Part shown: positions 36,916 through 46,301 of the stretch, in pieces | Layout of the letters: each line of letters opens with the position of its first letter | How positions within the stretch are numbered: the stretch's first letter is position 1 | Origin: Methanobacterium sp. BRmetb2 | Lineage (GTDB): Archaea > Methanobacteriota > Methanobacteria > Methanobacteriales > Methanobacteriaceae | Direction of reading: 5' to 3' | DNA length: 64,000 bases | Assembly (NCBI GenBank): GCA_003491285.1 | Contig: CP022705.1 | Location: 989,501 to 1,053,500, forward strand | Position numbers and translations under genes: made by a program | The notes under the pieces: model-generated | Seen by the model: only the letters and a program-made list of their open reading frames with translations | The model's database searches: none | What the model was told of the DNA's origin: nothing

Positions 36916-38184
36916 CTAGAATTCGATGTATTTGTATGCTTCGTCCTCCTTAAAAGCATAATGTACCTTATTGTACTGGCTAATAAATTCAGAAACATCT
37001 TCTTTAACATCTTTTCCATCCACAACTACCTTTTTAATGTAATCAGCAACTTCACCCATATGTGATTCTTTCAAACCTCTCCGGGTTATCTCCTGGGTAC
37101 CGATTCTAATACCTGATGGATCATCAGAACGATTAACATCATCCCAAGGAAGTAAATTTTTATTTAAAATTATATTATTCCTTTCTAAATCTTTAGCCAT
37201 TACCGAAGCTTTACCAATCTTGGAAACATCCATAGCAATTTGATGAGATTCCGTGAACCCCAGATCTTCACATAAAACATTAAAACCCAATTCATACAAG
37301 TTTTGAGCTAATGTTTTAGAATTTTTAATAATTTGTTTGGAGTATTCTTTACCGAATTCAAGCATTTCTGATGTGGCTATTCCTAGAGCAGCTAAGTGAT
37401 GAAGATGATGATTACTCACAACACCTGGAAATACAGCTTCATCAATTTTATCTTTTAATTCATCTTTACAGAGTATTATTCCACCCTGCGGACCAGGGAA
37501 AGTTTTGTGAGTACTTCCAACTAGAAGATCTGTGCCCTCTTTTAGAGGATCCTGAAAGTATCCGCCTGCTATAAGACCCATTACATGGGCACCATCATAC
37601 ATTACACGAGCACCTACCTCATCTGCCGCTTCTCTAGCTTCGGCCACTGGATGAGGGAAAAGGAATAAACTACCACCCAGTAAGACTATTTTAGGTTTAT
37701 TTTTCAGTATTTCCTTTTTCATGGCATCGGCATCAATATTCATTTTAGTTGAATCAAATGGGTGAGGAATTACTTTGAGACCTCGAATACCTGCAGCGCT
37801 TACATTTGCATGGCTTATATGGCCACCCACCGGAACTTCTAAAGCCATTATTTTATCGTTATAATTCGATAAAGCAAAAAATGAAGCTAAATTAGCAACA
37901 ACACCCGAAGTAGGTTGTACATTTGCATGTTCGGCGTTAAATATTTTTTTGGAAAGATCTATAGTTAAATTTTCTATTTTGTCAATGAATCCACAGCCCT
38001 CATAGAGCCTCTCATCAGGCAAGCCTTCAGCGTATCTATGGGATAGATCAGAAGCTAATGCTTCCCTTACACTTGTGCTAGTAATATTTTCACTGGCAAT
38101 TAAATTGATACTGCTTTCCATCCATTTATGGTGCTCTTTTGTTAAATTTTCGATCTCTTGAGCGTATTTTTCATTTTCAAACAT
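36916..38184 (-). CDS. glyA: serine hydroxymethyltransferase
   Basis: A 422-residue PLP enzyme. ASENITSTSVREAL, YAEGLPDERLYEGCGFID, NVQPTSGVVANLA, and the PLP lysine in LVGSTHKTFPGPQGG (near 230) identify it. It interconverts serine and glycine, using tetrahydromethanopterin as C1 carrier in Methanobacteriales. The flavoprotein gene 71 bases downstream probably reduces dihydromethanopterin, so the two form a sensible pterin C1 unit. The C-terminus is full length. Confidence 0.95.
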   Translation of the reverse strand: MFENEKYAQEIENLTKEHHKWMESSINLIASENITSTSVREALASDLSHRYAEGLPDERLYEGCGFIDKIENLTIDLSKKIFNAEHANVQPTSGVVANLASFFALSNYNDKIMALEVPVGGHISHANVSAAGIRGLKVIPHPFDSTKMNIDADAMKKEILKNKPKIVLLGGSLFLFPHPVAEAREAADEVGARVMYDGAHVMGLIAGGYFQDPLKEGTDLLVGSTHKTFPGPQGGIILCKDELKDKIDEAVFPGVVSNHHLHHLAALGIATSEMLEFGKEYSKQIIKNSKTLAQNLYELGFNVLCEDLGFTESHQIAMDVSKIGKASVMAKDLERNNIILNKNLLPWDDVNRSDDPSGIRIGTQEITRRGLKESHMGEVADYIKKVVVDGKDVKEDVSEFISQYNKVHYAFKEDEAYKYIEF

Positions 38185-38299
38185 TATATTTCCTCATGAA
38201 ACTGAATTTTGATAATCTTTAATTAATCTAAATGATGATATAAAAAGTACTTATATAAATATTTCAAGTTTTGATTAACATTTAATAATGAAATTAGGA

Positions 38300-38983
38300 T
38301 TAATTTGATCGGAACATTCTTTTAGTACGCATCTCTTTTAAATTAGAAATTATTCTTAGTAAATCTGCTGCAGGAATACTTAACATCACATCTTCTGGGT
38401 TTAGATTAGTATTGTTTCTTGCACCGATATCTCCAAACCCATAAGTTACTTTTCCGGTTAAATATGGTAATGCAGCCATGGTACTGCATATAGGACCCGA
38501 ATCAGCCCCCAATCCATGTATTCCTGAATCGTATGCATTAGCATGGAGGATTTCCATTCCCTGTTTGGCTTTACATATGATAAAGATTACATCTGGCTCA
38601 AATTCTGCTTTCATCAAAGGTGCAAATAATATGGCCTTAAATATTCCAGATTCCATCTGTTTGTTGTCATTCCATGACCTCTGTACGGCGGATACGTTCT
38701 TGTAGACCCCCATGCCTACCAGGAAGGCTCCGCTTCTCATGTTAGATGGAAATTCTTTAATATCTTTCAATCCACTGTATCTGGCACCACCCATACATTC
38801 TTCTTCCTCAGCAGTGGAATAAAAAACATCTCCACTAGAGGCATTTTCAAGTTTTTTACAGAACCTTGATGTGCCTTCTTCTTTCTGAATATTTCTTGGT
38901 ATTTTAGTAGACCATTTAATTGCTACTGGTTCCTTTTCTATATCCAGTAATTCTTTTAATTCAATTCCCCATTTACTATACAT
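38300..38983 (-). CDS. DUF169 family protein
   Basis: About 227 residues. ATG 38983 (MYSKWGIELKE) is preferred because AAAGGGG lies a few bases upstream; ATG 39001 is possible. DUF169 features are LKELLDIEKEPVAIKW, RFCKKLENASSG, CMGGARYSGL, MGVYKNVSAVQRSW and GADSGPICSTMAALPYLTG. Family members appear in methanogens and anaerobes, often near methyltransferases, and their function is not established. Conserved cysteines suggest metal or corrinoid contact. It is the gene upstream of glyA on the same strand, 115 bases away. Confidence 0.8.
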   Translation of the reverse strand: MYSKWGIELKELLDIEKEPVAIKWSTKIPRNIQKEEGTSRFCKKLENASSGDVFYSTAEEEECMGGARYSGLKDIKEFPSNMRSGAFLVGMGVYKNVSAVQRSWNDNKQMESGIFKAILFAPLMKAEFEPDVIFIICKAKQGMEILHANAYDSGIHGLGADSGPICSTMAALPYLTGKVTYGFGDIGARNNTNLNPEDVMLSIPAADLLRIISNLKEMRTKRMFRSN

Positions 38984-39229
38984 AAAAACCCCTTTCACCA
39001 TACAATTCTAGATTATTATCATTTTTAAAATACTACAATTAAATTTTCCTTAGAGGAAATATGCTAGAAATTTACTATATTGAAATTTTTAATGTTAAAT
39101 TTGATTCAAATTGAAAAAATAAATCATAATATCAGTTTTAATTATCTAAAATAAATTTTAAATGATTTAATTAAAGATAGTAATTATTTAAAAATAAAAA
39201 AAAATAATTTAAGGGTTTAAAACCCCTAA

Positions 39230-41203
39230 TTATTTGGATTCATCCAATGCAGCTTCGATCTGGGCCATTATCTGTCCAGTTCTGAAGTGTTGTTGATCCA
39301 TTGCTCCAGATGGGCATGCAGCTACACATGTACCGCATCCTTTACATAGCGCAATATTTACGTGTGCTTGTTCGTCTTCTCTCTCTATTGCACCGAATGG
39401 GCATAGTTCAAGACAGACTTCACATCCACCACATACATCCAGGTCAGTAACAGCTACAATTGGCTCAATTTCCACTTCACCTTTAACCATTGGTATGGCT
39501 GCTCTGGCTGCTGCACCTGAAGCTTGAGCTACTGAGTCCGGAATATCCTTAGGACCTTGTGAAACTCCTGCTAAGTATATACCGTCAGTTAGGGTATCAA
39601 CAGGCCTTAGTTTTGGGTGAGCTTCCATGAGGAATCCGTCTGCACTCTTAGATATACCGAGGGTCTGTCTGAGATCTTCTGCACCTTCTGGTGGGGTTAA
39701 ACCTACAGATAATACTACCATATCATAGTCGTATTCTGTGACTTTTCCAAGAAGTGTGTCTTCTCCACGTATGGTTAAAGTCAGATCTGGGTTTTCCATT
39801 ACTTCTGCTGGTCGTCCTCTTATAAACTTGATACCGTACTTTTCTTGTGAGCGTTTATAGAACTCTTCGAATCCTTTACCAAATGCTCTTATATCCATGT
39901 AGTAAATTGCTACATTTGTATCAGGCATTTTATCTTTTATGAGTTGAGCATTTTTCATTGCATACATACAGCATACTCTGGAACAGTATGGTTTGCCGAT
40001 TTGCTCATCTCTGGAACCTACACATTGAATGAAAGCAACGCTTTTTGGTTTTTCACCGTCAGATGGTTTGAGAACTTTTCCTTCTGTTGGTCCAGAAGCG
40101 TTAATTTGTCTTTCTAGCTCCATTGCAGATACTACATTGGTGTGACTGCCGTAACCATACTCTAATTTTTCTGTTGGGTTGTAAGGATCGAATCCTGTAG
40201 CAACTATTATAGTTCCAACTTCTAATTCAACTTCTTCTGGTTCTTGGTCGTGTTTTACTGCTCCTCTTTCACAGATCTCGTCACATAGCTTACATTCGAT
40301 ACAGTAATCCTTATCGATGGTTGCACATAATGGAACTGCTTGTGGGAATGGGATGAAAGCTGCTTTTACCATACCAATACCTTGGTCAAAGTAGTTAGGC
40401 ATTTCAATTGGACATACATCAACACATGAACCGCATCCAACACATAAATCTTCATCTATGTATCTAGGTTTCTTTTCCACTTTTACCTTGAAATTTCCAA
40501 TGTAACCGTCAACTTCTTTAACTTCAGCATAGGTCATGAGTTCTATATTTTCATGTTTACCTACGTCCACCATTTTCGGTGCGAGAATACACATGGAACA
40601 GTCAAGAGTTGGGAAGGTTTTATCCAGTTGAGCCATTCTTCCACCAATGGTTGGCTCTTTTTCTACCATGTAGGTCTTGAATCCCATATCAGCTAAATCT
40701 AGTGCTGATTGGATACCTGCAACCCCTCCACCAATAACCATGGCTTTATTATCCACACTCACAGTTTCTGATTCTAGAGCTTCTAATAACCTTGATTTTG
40801 CAACTGCCATTCTTACTAAATCTTTTGCCTTTTCAGTAGCTTCTTCAGGCTGATTCATGTGCACCCATGAATCATGCTCCCTTATATTTGCAAACTCGAA
40901 AAGGTAGGGGTTGAGTCCGGCTTCCCTGACACATCTTCTGAATGTAGGTTCGTGAAGCCGTGGTGAGCATGCTGCTACAACTACTCTGTTTAAACCTAGC
41001 TCTTTAATGTCTTTTTGAATTTCTTCTTGTCCTGGGTCTGAACAATAGTATTTGTATTCTTTAGCTAAAGCTACATTAGGTAGAGTTGCTGCGTAATCCT
41101 TTACTGCTTCAACATCAATTACACCACCGATGTTAATACCACAGTGACACACATAAACTCCAATTTTTGGTTCTTCAATAGTTTCTTCATTTTTTTCTGC
41201 CAT
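39230..41203 (-). CDS. hdrA: CoB-CoM heterodisulfide reductase subunit A
   Basis: About 657 residues from ATG 41203, set by GGTGAT immediately upstream; the longer ORF into the promoter is not used. It has an N-terminal CHCGINIGGVID segment, an FAD-binding VIGGGVAGIQSALDLAD and MVEKEPTIGGRMAQLDKTFP, and ferredoxin motifs CVGCGSCVDVCP, CIECKLCDEICERGA, and at the C-terminus CGGCEVCLELCPFGAI and CKGCGTCVAACPSGAM. HdrA is the electron-bifurcating flavin subunit of the HdrABC-MvhADG complex. At YCSRVCCMYAMKN the residue that is selenocysteine in some Methanococci is a cysteine here. hdrB and hdrC are not adjacent. Confidence 0.97.
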   Translation of the reverse strand: MAEKNEETIEEPKIGVYVCHCGINIGGVIDVEAVKDYAATLPNVALAKEYKYYCSDPGQEEIQKDIKELGLNRVVVAACSPRLHEPTFRRCVREAGLNPYLFEFANIREHDSWVHMNQPEEATEKAKDLVRMAVAKSRLLEALESETVSVDNKAMVIGGGVAGIQSALDLADMGFKTYMVEKEPTIGGRMAQLDKTFPTLDCSMCILAPKMVDVGKHENIELMTYAEVKEVDGYIGNFKVKVEKKPRYIDEDLCVGCGSCVDVCPIEMPNYFDQGIGMVKAAFIPFPQAVPLCATIDKDYCIECKLCDEICERGAVKHDQEPEEVELEVGTIIVATGFDPYNPTEKLEYGYGSHTNVVSAMELERQINASGPTEGKVLKPSDGEKPKSVAFIQCVGSRDEQIGKPYCSRVCCMYAMKNAQLIKDKMPDTNVAIYYMDIRAFGKGFEEFYKRSQEKYGIKFIRGRPAEVMENPDLTLTIRGEDTLLGKVTEYDYDMVVLSVGLTPPEGAEDLRQTLGISKSADGFLMEAHPKLRPVDTLTDGIYLAGVSQGPKDIPDSVAQASGAAARAAIPMVKGEVEIEPIVAVTDLDVCGGCEVCLELCPFGAIEREDEQAHVNIALCKGCGTCVAACPSGAMDQQHFRTGQIMAQIEAALDESK

Positions 41204-41244
41204 TAGATCACCTTGTACAAGTTGATGAATTCTAATCTTAAGTG

Positions 41245-41280
41245 ATGTAAGGTGTATCACCAACACTTATAAAGATTTCT
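41245..41280 (-). promoter_or_regulatory. hdrA promoter with TATA box and GGTG-TAT-CACC dyad
   Basis: Read on the minus strand, CTTTATAA at 41275-41268 is a good archaeal TATA box preceded by an A-rich BRE-like stretch. A perfect inverted repeat GGTG-TAT-CACC lies at 41251-41261, just downstream of the TATA and around the expected transcription start, leaving a 5' untranslated region of about 40 bases. The position fits an operator. The regulator is unknown. Confidence 0.55.
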
Positions 41281-41410
41281 ATCTATTTTTTTATACAAAG
41301 TTTATATACTATAATAAGTTTAAGGCATCCACGTAATACAAAGGTTATGGGCAACCAAAACCTGTTTTTGGCCATTTTTCCGGATTTCAGGTGAAATACT
41401 CAAGTATAAT

Positions 41411-42310
41411 TTATAAAATCATTATAATCAACGGGATAGTTATCATGCTTAAAACTGTGGTTAAAAATATGCATGCTGCTGCTGCATTAACATCCAAGTC
41501 ATAGTTAATTGCCAATACCAAACTAAGCATGGCCGAAGGCATGGCCGCCTCTACAATTATGACTGATCTTTCCAAACCACCAATACCTAAAAAATATACA
41601 ATTAATAAGGCCAACACTGGGGCTAAAACCAATCTAATTAAACTAACATAAGATGCTGCTTCAAAATATCCCTTAATATTTCTAGCTTGAAGTGATAGTC
41701 CTAGAGATATCATGATAAGAGGTATGGCAGCACCGCTCAAATAATCAATTATATTTTCTGCTATCCCTATTTCAATATTTAAAAAGTTAAAGAGAATGCC
41801 AAGCAAAACTCCCCATAACGGAGGAAATAATAGGGCTCTTTTTATTATATCTGAAGATTTTCCTGTGAAAATTAGCATAAACAAAACGCCAAAACTAATA
41901 AAAAGAATTATGGAACCCATGTCATAGAAAATTGCCCTTATAAGGCCCTCTGTCCCAAAAACACTTAAAACTACAGGATAACCAAGAAATCCGGAATTCA
42001 CCATGGTTGAGGTAGTTATAATGCTCCACCGGGTTTTTCTAGAATAACCCTTTGCCTTAGCAAGTAGATAACCAATCACTCCTGAAAGTATACCTAGAAA
42101 TATGCAGATAAAAGGTATAGGTGCTAAAATATGAATATTTGTTAGATCTGCAGTGTACATAGCTAAAAATATTAGTGAAGGGATGCTCAAGTTCACTACA
42201 ATCTTATTTAAAATTAAGGAATCTTCTGACTTTAAAAGGCCAATTTTTCGTAACAAATAGCCAATAGCTATCATTACAATTATGGTTATAATTGTTTCAA
42301 CTGAATTCAT
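41411..42310 (-). CDS. AEC (auxin efflux carrier) family transporter
   Basis: A 299-residue integral membrane protein with ten hydrophobic helices. The two-fold AEC pattern is visible in IAIGYLLRKIGLLKSEDSLILNKIVVNLSIP at the N-terminus, with NSGFLGYPVVLSVFGTEGL in the middle and EAAMPSAMLSLVLA near 260. AEC carriers export organic acids or auxin-like compounds; in archaea malate or an unknown anion is possible. It lies 144 bases upstream of the hdrA promoter on the same strand but has no clear link to it. Confidence 0.88.
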   Translation of the reverse strand: MNSVETIITIIVMIAIGYLLRKIGLLKSEDSLILNKIVVNLSIPSLIFLAMYTADLTNIHILAPIPFICIFLGILSGVIGYLLAKAKGYSRKTRWSIITTSTMVNSGFLGYPVVLSVFGTEGLIRAIFYDMGSIILFISFGVLFMLIFTGKSSDIIKRALLFPPLWGVLLGILFNFLNIEIGIAENIIDYLSGAAIPLIMISLGLSLQARNIKGYFEAASYVSLIRLVLAPVLALLIVYFLGIGGLERSVIIVEAAMPSAMLSLVLAINYDLDVNAAAACIFLTTVLSMITIPLIIMIL

Positions 42311-42466
42311 TCTATCTACTTTTTAAATTGTTCGGTATAAAATGCATTGAAAACAAAAATAGATTATTAAAGTCCTATTTTATGAAAGAAAAAAAGGGAA
42401 TTAGATTCTGTTTAATCTGTTCCCTCATTCGTTTTAAAATATTTAAAAAAAATTGAAGGTTAATGT

Positions 42467-43402
42467 TTAATCCGAAATACCTTCGGTTATTATTTTAAAC
42501 ACACATTCTCCTTCGGGTAAATGAGGACTGTCTACCAATCGAGCAATACGTTTTCCAGCTAATCCTTTTTTAAGCCAGATCCTGTAAGTTGCAGCGTGAC
42601 CTAAAACATGACCACCAATAGCTTTGGTTGGGCTTCCAAAAAATGCGTCTGGCCTTGCTTGTACTTGGTTAGTTACAAAAACTGCTACATTATAAGTATT
42701 TGCTATGTTTTGTAAGGTATGTAAGTGCTGATTCAATTTTTGCTGTCTCGTTGCCAGGGACTCTCTTCCCACGTATTCCGCACGAAAATGTGCAGTCAAA
42801 GAATCAACAATTACCAACCGGATGTTAGTATCGCCCTGGATTAACTCATTCACTTTATCTGCCATTAATATTTGGTGGCTGGAATTAAAGGCTCTTGCAA
42901 TATGAATTTTCTGTAATACTTCCTCTATATCAAGTTCTAGTCCGTCTGCAATTTGTTTAATCCTTTCGGGTCTGAATGTATTTTCAGTGTCTATAAAAAC
43001 ACATTCTCCATCAAGCCCGCCTTTTTCCTCTGGTAACTGAACAGTTACAGCAAGTTCATGAGATATTTGACTCTTACCCGAACCAAATTCACCAAATACT
43101 TCGGTTATGGATTGTGTTTCGATTCCCCCACCAATTAATTCATCTAAACCACTACTACCAGTGGTTATTCTCCCCACGTCTTTTCTGCGCTCCATAACGT
43201 CGAATGCTGTTTCAAAATCAATTTGTTCCGCTTTTCTAGCTGCTTCAATAACCTTTTGAGCTACACCCTCGCCTATTTCTGCTTTTACACTAAGTTCCTT
43301 TGCAGTGGCCGTGGCCAGCCTCATCATATCCGCAAAACCAGCATCTCTAAGTTTCTGTGCAGTTTTTTCACCAACATTAGGTAATTCTTCAAGTTCAACC
43401 AT
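42467..43402 (-). CDS. radA: DNA repair and recombination protein RadA
   Basis: A 311-residue archaeal recombinase. Residues 1-~60 form the helix-hairpin-helix domain (LPNVGEKTAQKLRDAGF). Walker A is GEFGSGKS at 104-111. Later DSLTAHFRAEYVGR, QKLNQHLHTLQNIA and TNQVQARPD are RecA/Rad51-core signatures, with the C-terminal GGHVLGHAATYRIWLKK. It catalyses strand exchange in homologous recombination, and the ssDNA-binding RPA encoded 212 bases upstream on the same strand is its natural partner. Confidence 0.97.
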   Translation of the reverse strand: MVELEELPNVGEKTAQKLRDAGFADMMRLATATAKELSVKAEIGEGVAQKVIEAARKAEQIDFETAFDVMERRKDVGRITTGSSGLDELIGGGIETQSITEVFGEFGSGKSQISHELAVTVQLPEEKGGLDGECVFIDTENTFRPERIKQIADGLELDIEEVLQKIHIARAFNSSHQILMADKVNELIQGDTNIRLVIVDSLTAHFRAEYVGRESLATRQQKLNQHLHTLQNIANTYNVAVFVTNQVQARPDAFFGSPTKAIGGHVLGHAATYRIWLKKGLAGKRIARLVDSPHLPEGECVFKIITEGISD

Positions 43403-43614
43403 TTTGATCTCCTTTATAATTTGGTAATAAAAATTATCTATTGATCTTTTTTCATTCTAAATACAACACATATTCAAATATATTAAATACTATAAATTAA
43501 TTCAATTTATATTTTTAGTTTCAAGTATTTTAAAAGTTTTTTTAAATTTAAATACCCTTATTTTCTGATTTAAGTTAAATTACTCACACTTAGATTAGCT
43601 ATTATAGTGGAATA

Positions 43615-45975
43615 TTATTCCACTATTTTTTTAACGTTAAGACGTAATTCTTCATTGTATTCATCAAAATTAGCATCGGCAACTATGACTATTTCTGTTC
43701 CAATCAGATCCTGTGCCTTTTCTCCTAACGAACCTTCATCACCAGTTTTATCAATTATTTCTTGCCCTTGTTCGGAAGTTAAACCAATTAACTTTTCTGC
43801 CTGTTTTCTGAAGAAGGTGACCCTGATATCTGCAGTATCATCCTCTATTCTGGTAGGAATTATCATGAGGTAGTTGGGGGTTTCTATTTCTTCTCCGCAG
43901 AAATCACATATATAAGCTTCTTCTACTAATTCAAGCCGCTTATTACAGTTAGGACACATAGGATACAAAATCCTGTCACTATAAACCTCTGAAATCTCTC
44001 CTTTTACTTTTATATTACGATCTTCCTCTTCGATTTCGTCAATCTTCTTTGATTTATAAATTGTTTCCTCTAGATCTTTAAATGAAGGTAAATTTTCTGC
44101 TTCTTTCTCTTTAAGTTTAATTAAATTTGAAGTTCTGCCCACGCTGAGTTCAAGATTATCATTCCGGAAGTTTATTCGTGGATTCTCAATTTTTATTGCA
44201 TCTCCTATGTTTAAAGGAACTTCAGCCATATCATCCCATAACGAAACCCTGATAACTCCACTATCATCAGCTATTTCAGCAGACCTAACCTTTCCTATTG
44301 ATCCATCATCTTTCTGGAATTCATTAGGTTCATATAAATCAATAATTCTGGCCAGTACCCTGGTGTTTCTTTCATCTTCTTCTAGTTGATGGATTTTTTT
44401 GGTGGTATATATCATTTCTTCAAGTTCAGCTATAGGAGGGATCTTTTCCACTTCCTCGTCAGTGGGTTCCAATACACGAGCAGTCTTCCCTATACTTAAT
44501 TCAACATTATAAAGTCCTAAACGAGTTCTAGCATTTTCAAGACGTATTTCATCCCCGATATTTAATGTTGCGCTGGCTTTATCATCCCAAAATGAAGTTC
44601 TAACCACCCCTGACCCGTCAGCTATTTCAACAGATCTTACCACTCCAACAGTTCCATCATCTCTTTTAAATTCCCTAGGTTCATTAACATTGATTATTCT
44701 ACCTATTATATCTACTTCTTCACCTTCTTCATCAATATCATCTAAATCTCCGATTTTAATTGGTTCTAGATGTTTTTTATATTCTTTAAGGAGTTTTAAT
44801 AAAGTTCCATCAGATTCAGGGTTAATAGAAATACGAGAATTCCAGTTGGTGTTTATTCTATAACCTGTAGGTGAATATTCATCAAATTCCACATTACCCC
44901 CATTGATCTTTAAAATATCCCCTTTGTTAATTTTAAGCCCAGTATCCTCATTCCAGAGCGTTATTCTAATTTTACCTGTATCATCTGCTATTTCAATTGA
45001 TTTTACAGAACCAGTGCTTCCGTCGCTACGTTCAAAATTTATAGTATCCTGTATTTTTGTCACAACCCCCATTACCGTGACATTTTTTTCTTCATGAGCA
45101 TCTCCAATTTTAATGACCTTTTCTTCATGTTCTGGCACATCAAAATCTCCTTTTACAATTCTACTAATCCATGCATGAGTAAGTGAGATTTCACCATTTC
45201 TACTTCTGCTTTGTGCACCCAGTATTTTAACAGAATCCCCTTCTTCCAGTTTTAAATCAGCAATTAAACCCACATCATTGTTCCATAAGGTGTAAGAGAT
45301 TGTGCCAGTTTCATCTTCAAGTTCAAGAGATAATACTTTTCCTTCACCGCCATTTCTATCGAATTTTCTGATTCGGGGTATTCTAATTATTCTAGCTATA
45401 ATATTTACCTGCATGTCTTCTTTAATATCCGTTATATTAGTTATTTCCTCATCATATTTGGGAAAATCTTTATAATCTTTTTCAGATAACTTTTTGATTG
45501 TTGAACGAGGGTTTAAGTGAACTTCTTTACTCCTATAACCATCTTTTACTTCCACATTATTTATTTTAGCTATATCTCCTTCACTGATCTTTTTAACCAT
45601 TTTTATATTTTCAGTCCAAAATACAGTCCTTATTTCCCCAGTATCATCAGCCAATATGATATTTAACACTTTTCCTTCTTTTCCATTTCTTTTAGTAAAT
45701 TTTTTAGCATTGGATATGTGCATAACACGTCCTATAATACTAATCCTACTTTTTCCAGTTTCTAAATCAGCAATCTTAAATGATGCATTTTCTTCAGAGA
45801 GGGGCTTGTTTTTTTCGTTTATATGTTCACCTACAATCATACGGGCCAGGTCAAGTTCATTCATGAAGCTTACGTCTTCATATTCTTTTTTCATATTATC
45901 CATTCGCTTCAAAAATTCCTCCTCTGAAATTTTATCTGCTATTTTTTGGTACTCCTGCAATATTTCGTCTTTCAT
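43615..45975 (-). CDS. multi-OB-fold replication protein A
   Basis: A 786-residue single-stranded-DNA-binding protein with about five OB folds in tandem, each recognisable by a strand such as IIGRVMHISNAKKF, IIARIIRIPRIRKF, VMGVVTKIQDTINF, IIGRIINVNEPREF and VLARIIDLYEPNEF, followed by IADDTGEIRTVFW-like segments. A C-terminal C4 zinc finger has MCPNCNKR and YICDFCGEE near residues 675-700. Large single-subunit RPAs of this type occur in Methanobacteriales. It coats ssDNA in replication, repair and recombination, next to radA. GAGGGAAG before ATG 45975 marks the start. Confidence 0.93.
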   Translation of the reverse strand: MKDEILQEYQKIADKISEEEFLKRMDNMKKEYEDVSFMNELDLARMIVGEHINEKNKPLSEENASFKIADLETGKSRISIIGRVMHISNAKKFTKRNGKEGKVLNIILADDTGEIRTVFWTENIKMVKKISEGDIAKINNVEVKDGYRSKEVHLNPRSTIKKLSEKDYKDFPKYDEEITNITDIKEDMQVNIIARIIRIPRIRKFDRNGGEGKVLSLELEDETGTISYTLWNNDVGLIADLKLEEGDSVKILGAQSRSRNGEISLTHAWISRIVKGDFDVPEHEEKVIKIGDAHEEKNVTVMGVVTKIQDTINFERSDGSTGSVKSIEIADDTGKIRITLWNEDTGLKINKGDILKINGGNVEFDEYSPTGYRINTNWNSRISINPESDGTLLKLLKEYKKHLEPIKIGDLDDIDEEGEEVDIIGRIINVNEPREFKRDDGTVGVVRSVEIADGSGVVRTSFWDDKASATLNIGDEIRLENARTRLGLYNVELSIGKTARVLEPTDEEVEKIPPIAELEEMIYTTKKIHQLEEDERNTRVLARIIDLYEPNEFQKDDGSIGKVRSAEIADDSGVIRVSLWDDMAEVPLNIGDAIKIENPRINFRNDNLELSVGRTSNLIKLKEKEAENLPSFKDLEETIYKSKKIDEIEEEDRNIKVKGEISEVYSDRILYPMCPNCNKRLELVEEAYICDFCGEEIETPNYLMIIPTRIEDDTADIRVTFFRKQAEKLIGLTSEQGQEIIDKTGDEGSLGEKAQDLIGTEIVIVADANFDEYNEELRLNVKKIVE

Positions 45976-46301
45976 TTACTTCCCTCAATAAAAGTTCTCT
46001 CCACTATTATATTAAAAAATGCTATAAATTAATTTTAATATTGATTAATATTACTTATATATATTATTATTATTACTTATGTTATAGATTAGCTAATAAC
46101 CTATTTATATGTCGTTACTTAAACTATTATTTGAATCAATTTTTGTATAAAAAGATTTAAAATCACGAGTTTTTAATAAATGATAAAATTGATTATCAAA
46201 ATCATCTTTAAAGTATGAATCACTTCTTAAGTTATATGAAACCGACTTTACAATACTTATTCAATAAATAAAAATTAAAATTTATAAATGGAGGACCAAG
46301 A
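45976..46301. other. divergent promoter region, RPA (minus) and leuC (plus)
   Basis: 326 bases of very AT-rich DNA between divergently transcribed genes. It should hold both promoters. Long tata/atatat tracts around 46055-46075 provide TATA-like boxes for either strand. A ggagg at 46291-46295 is the leuC ribosome site. No small ORF, tRNA or clear dyad repressor site was found. Confidence 0.5.

Noticed and set aside
41204..41266. Longer hdrA start
   Set aside because: The extension would run into the TATA/dyad promoter; ATG 41203 has a strong GGTGAT site.
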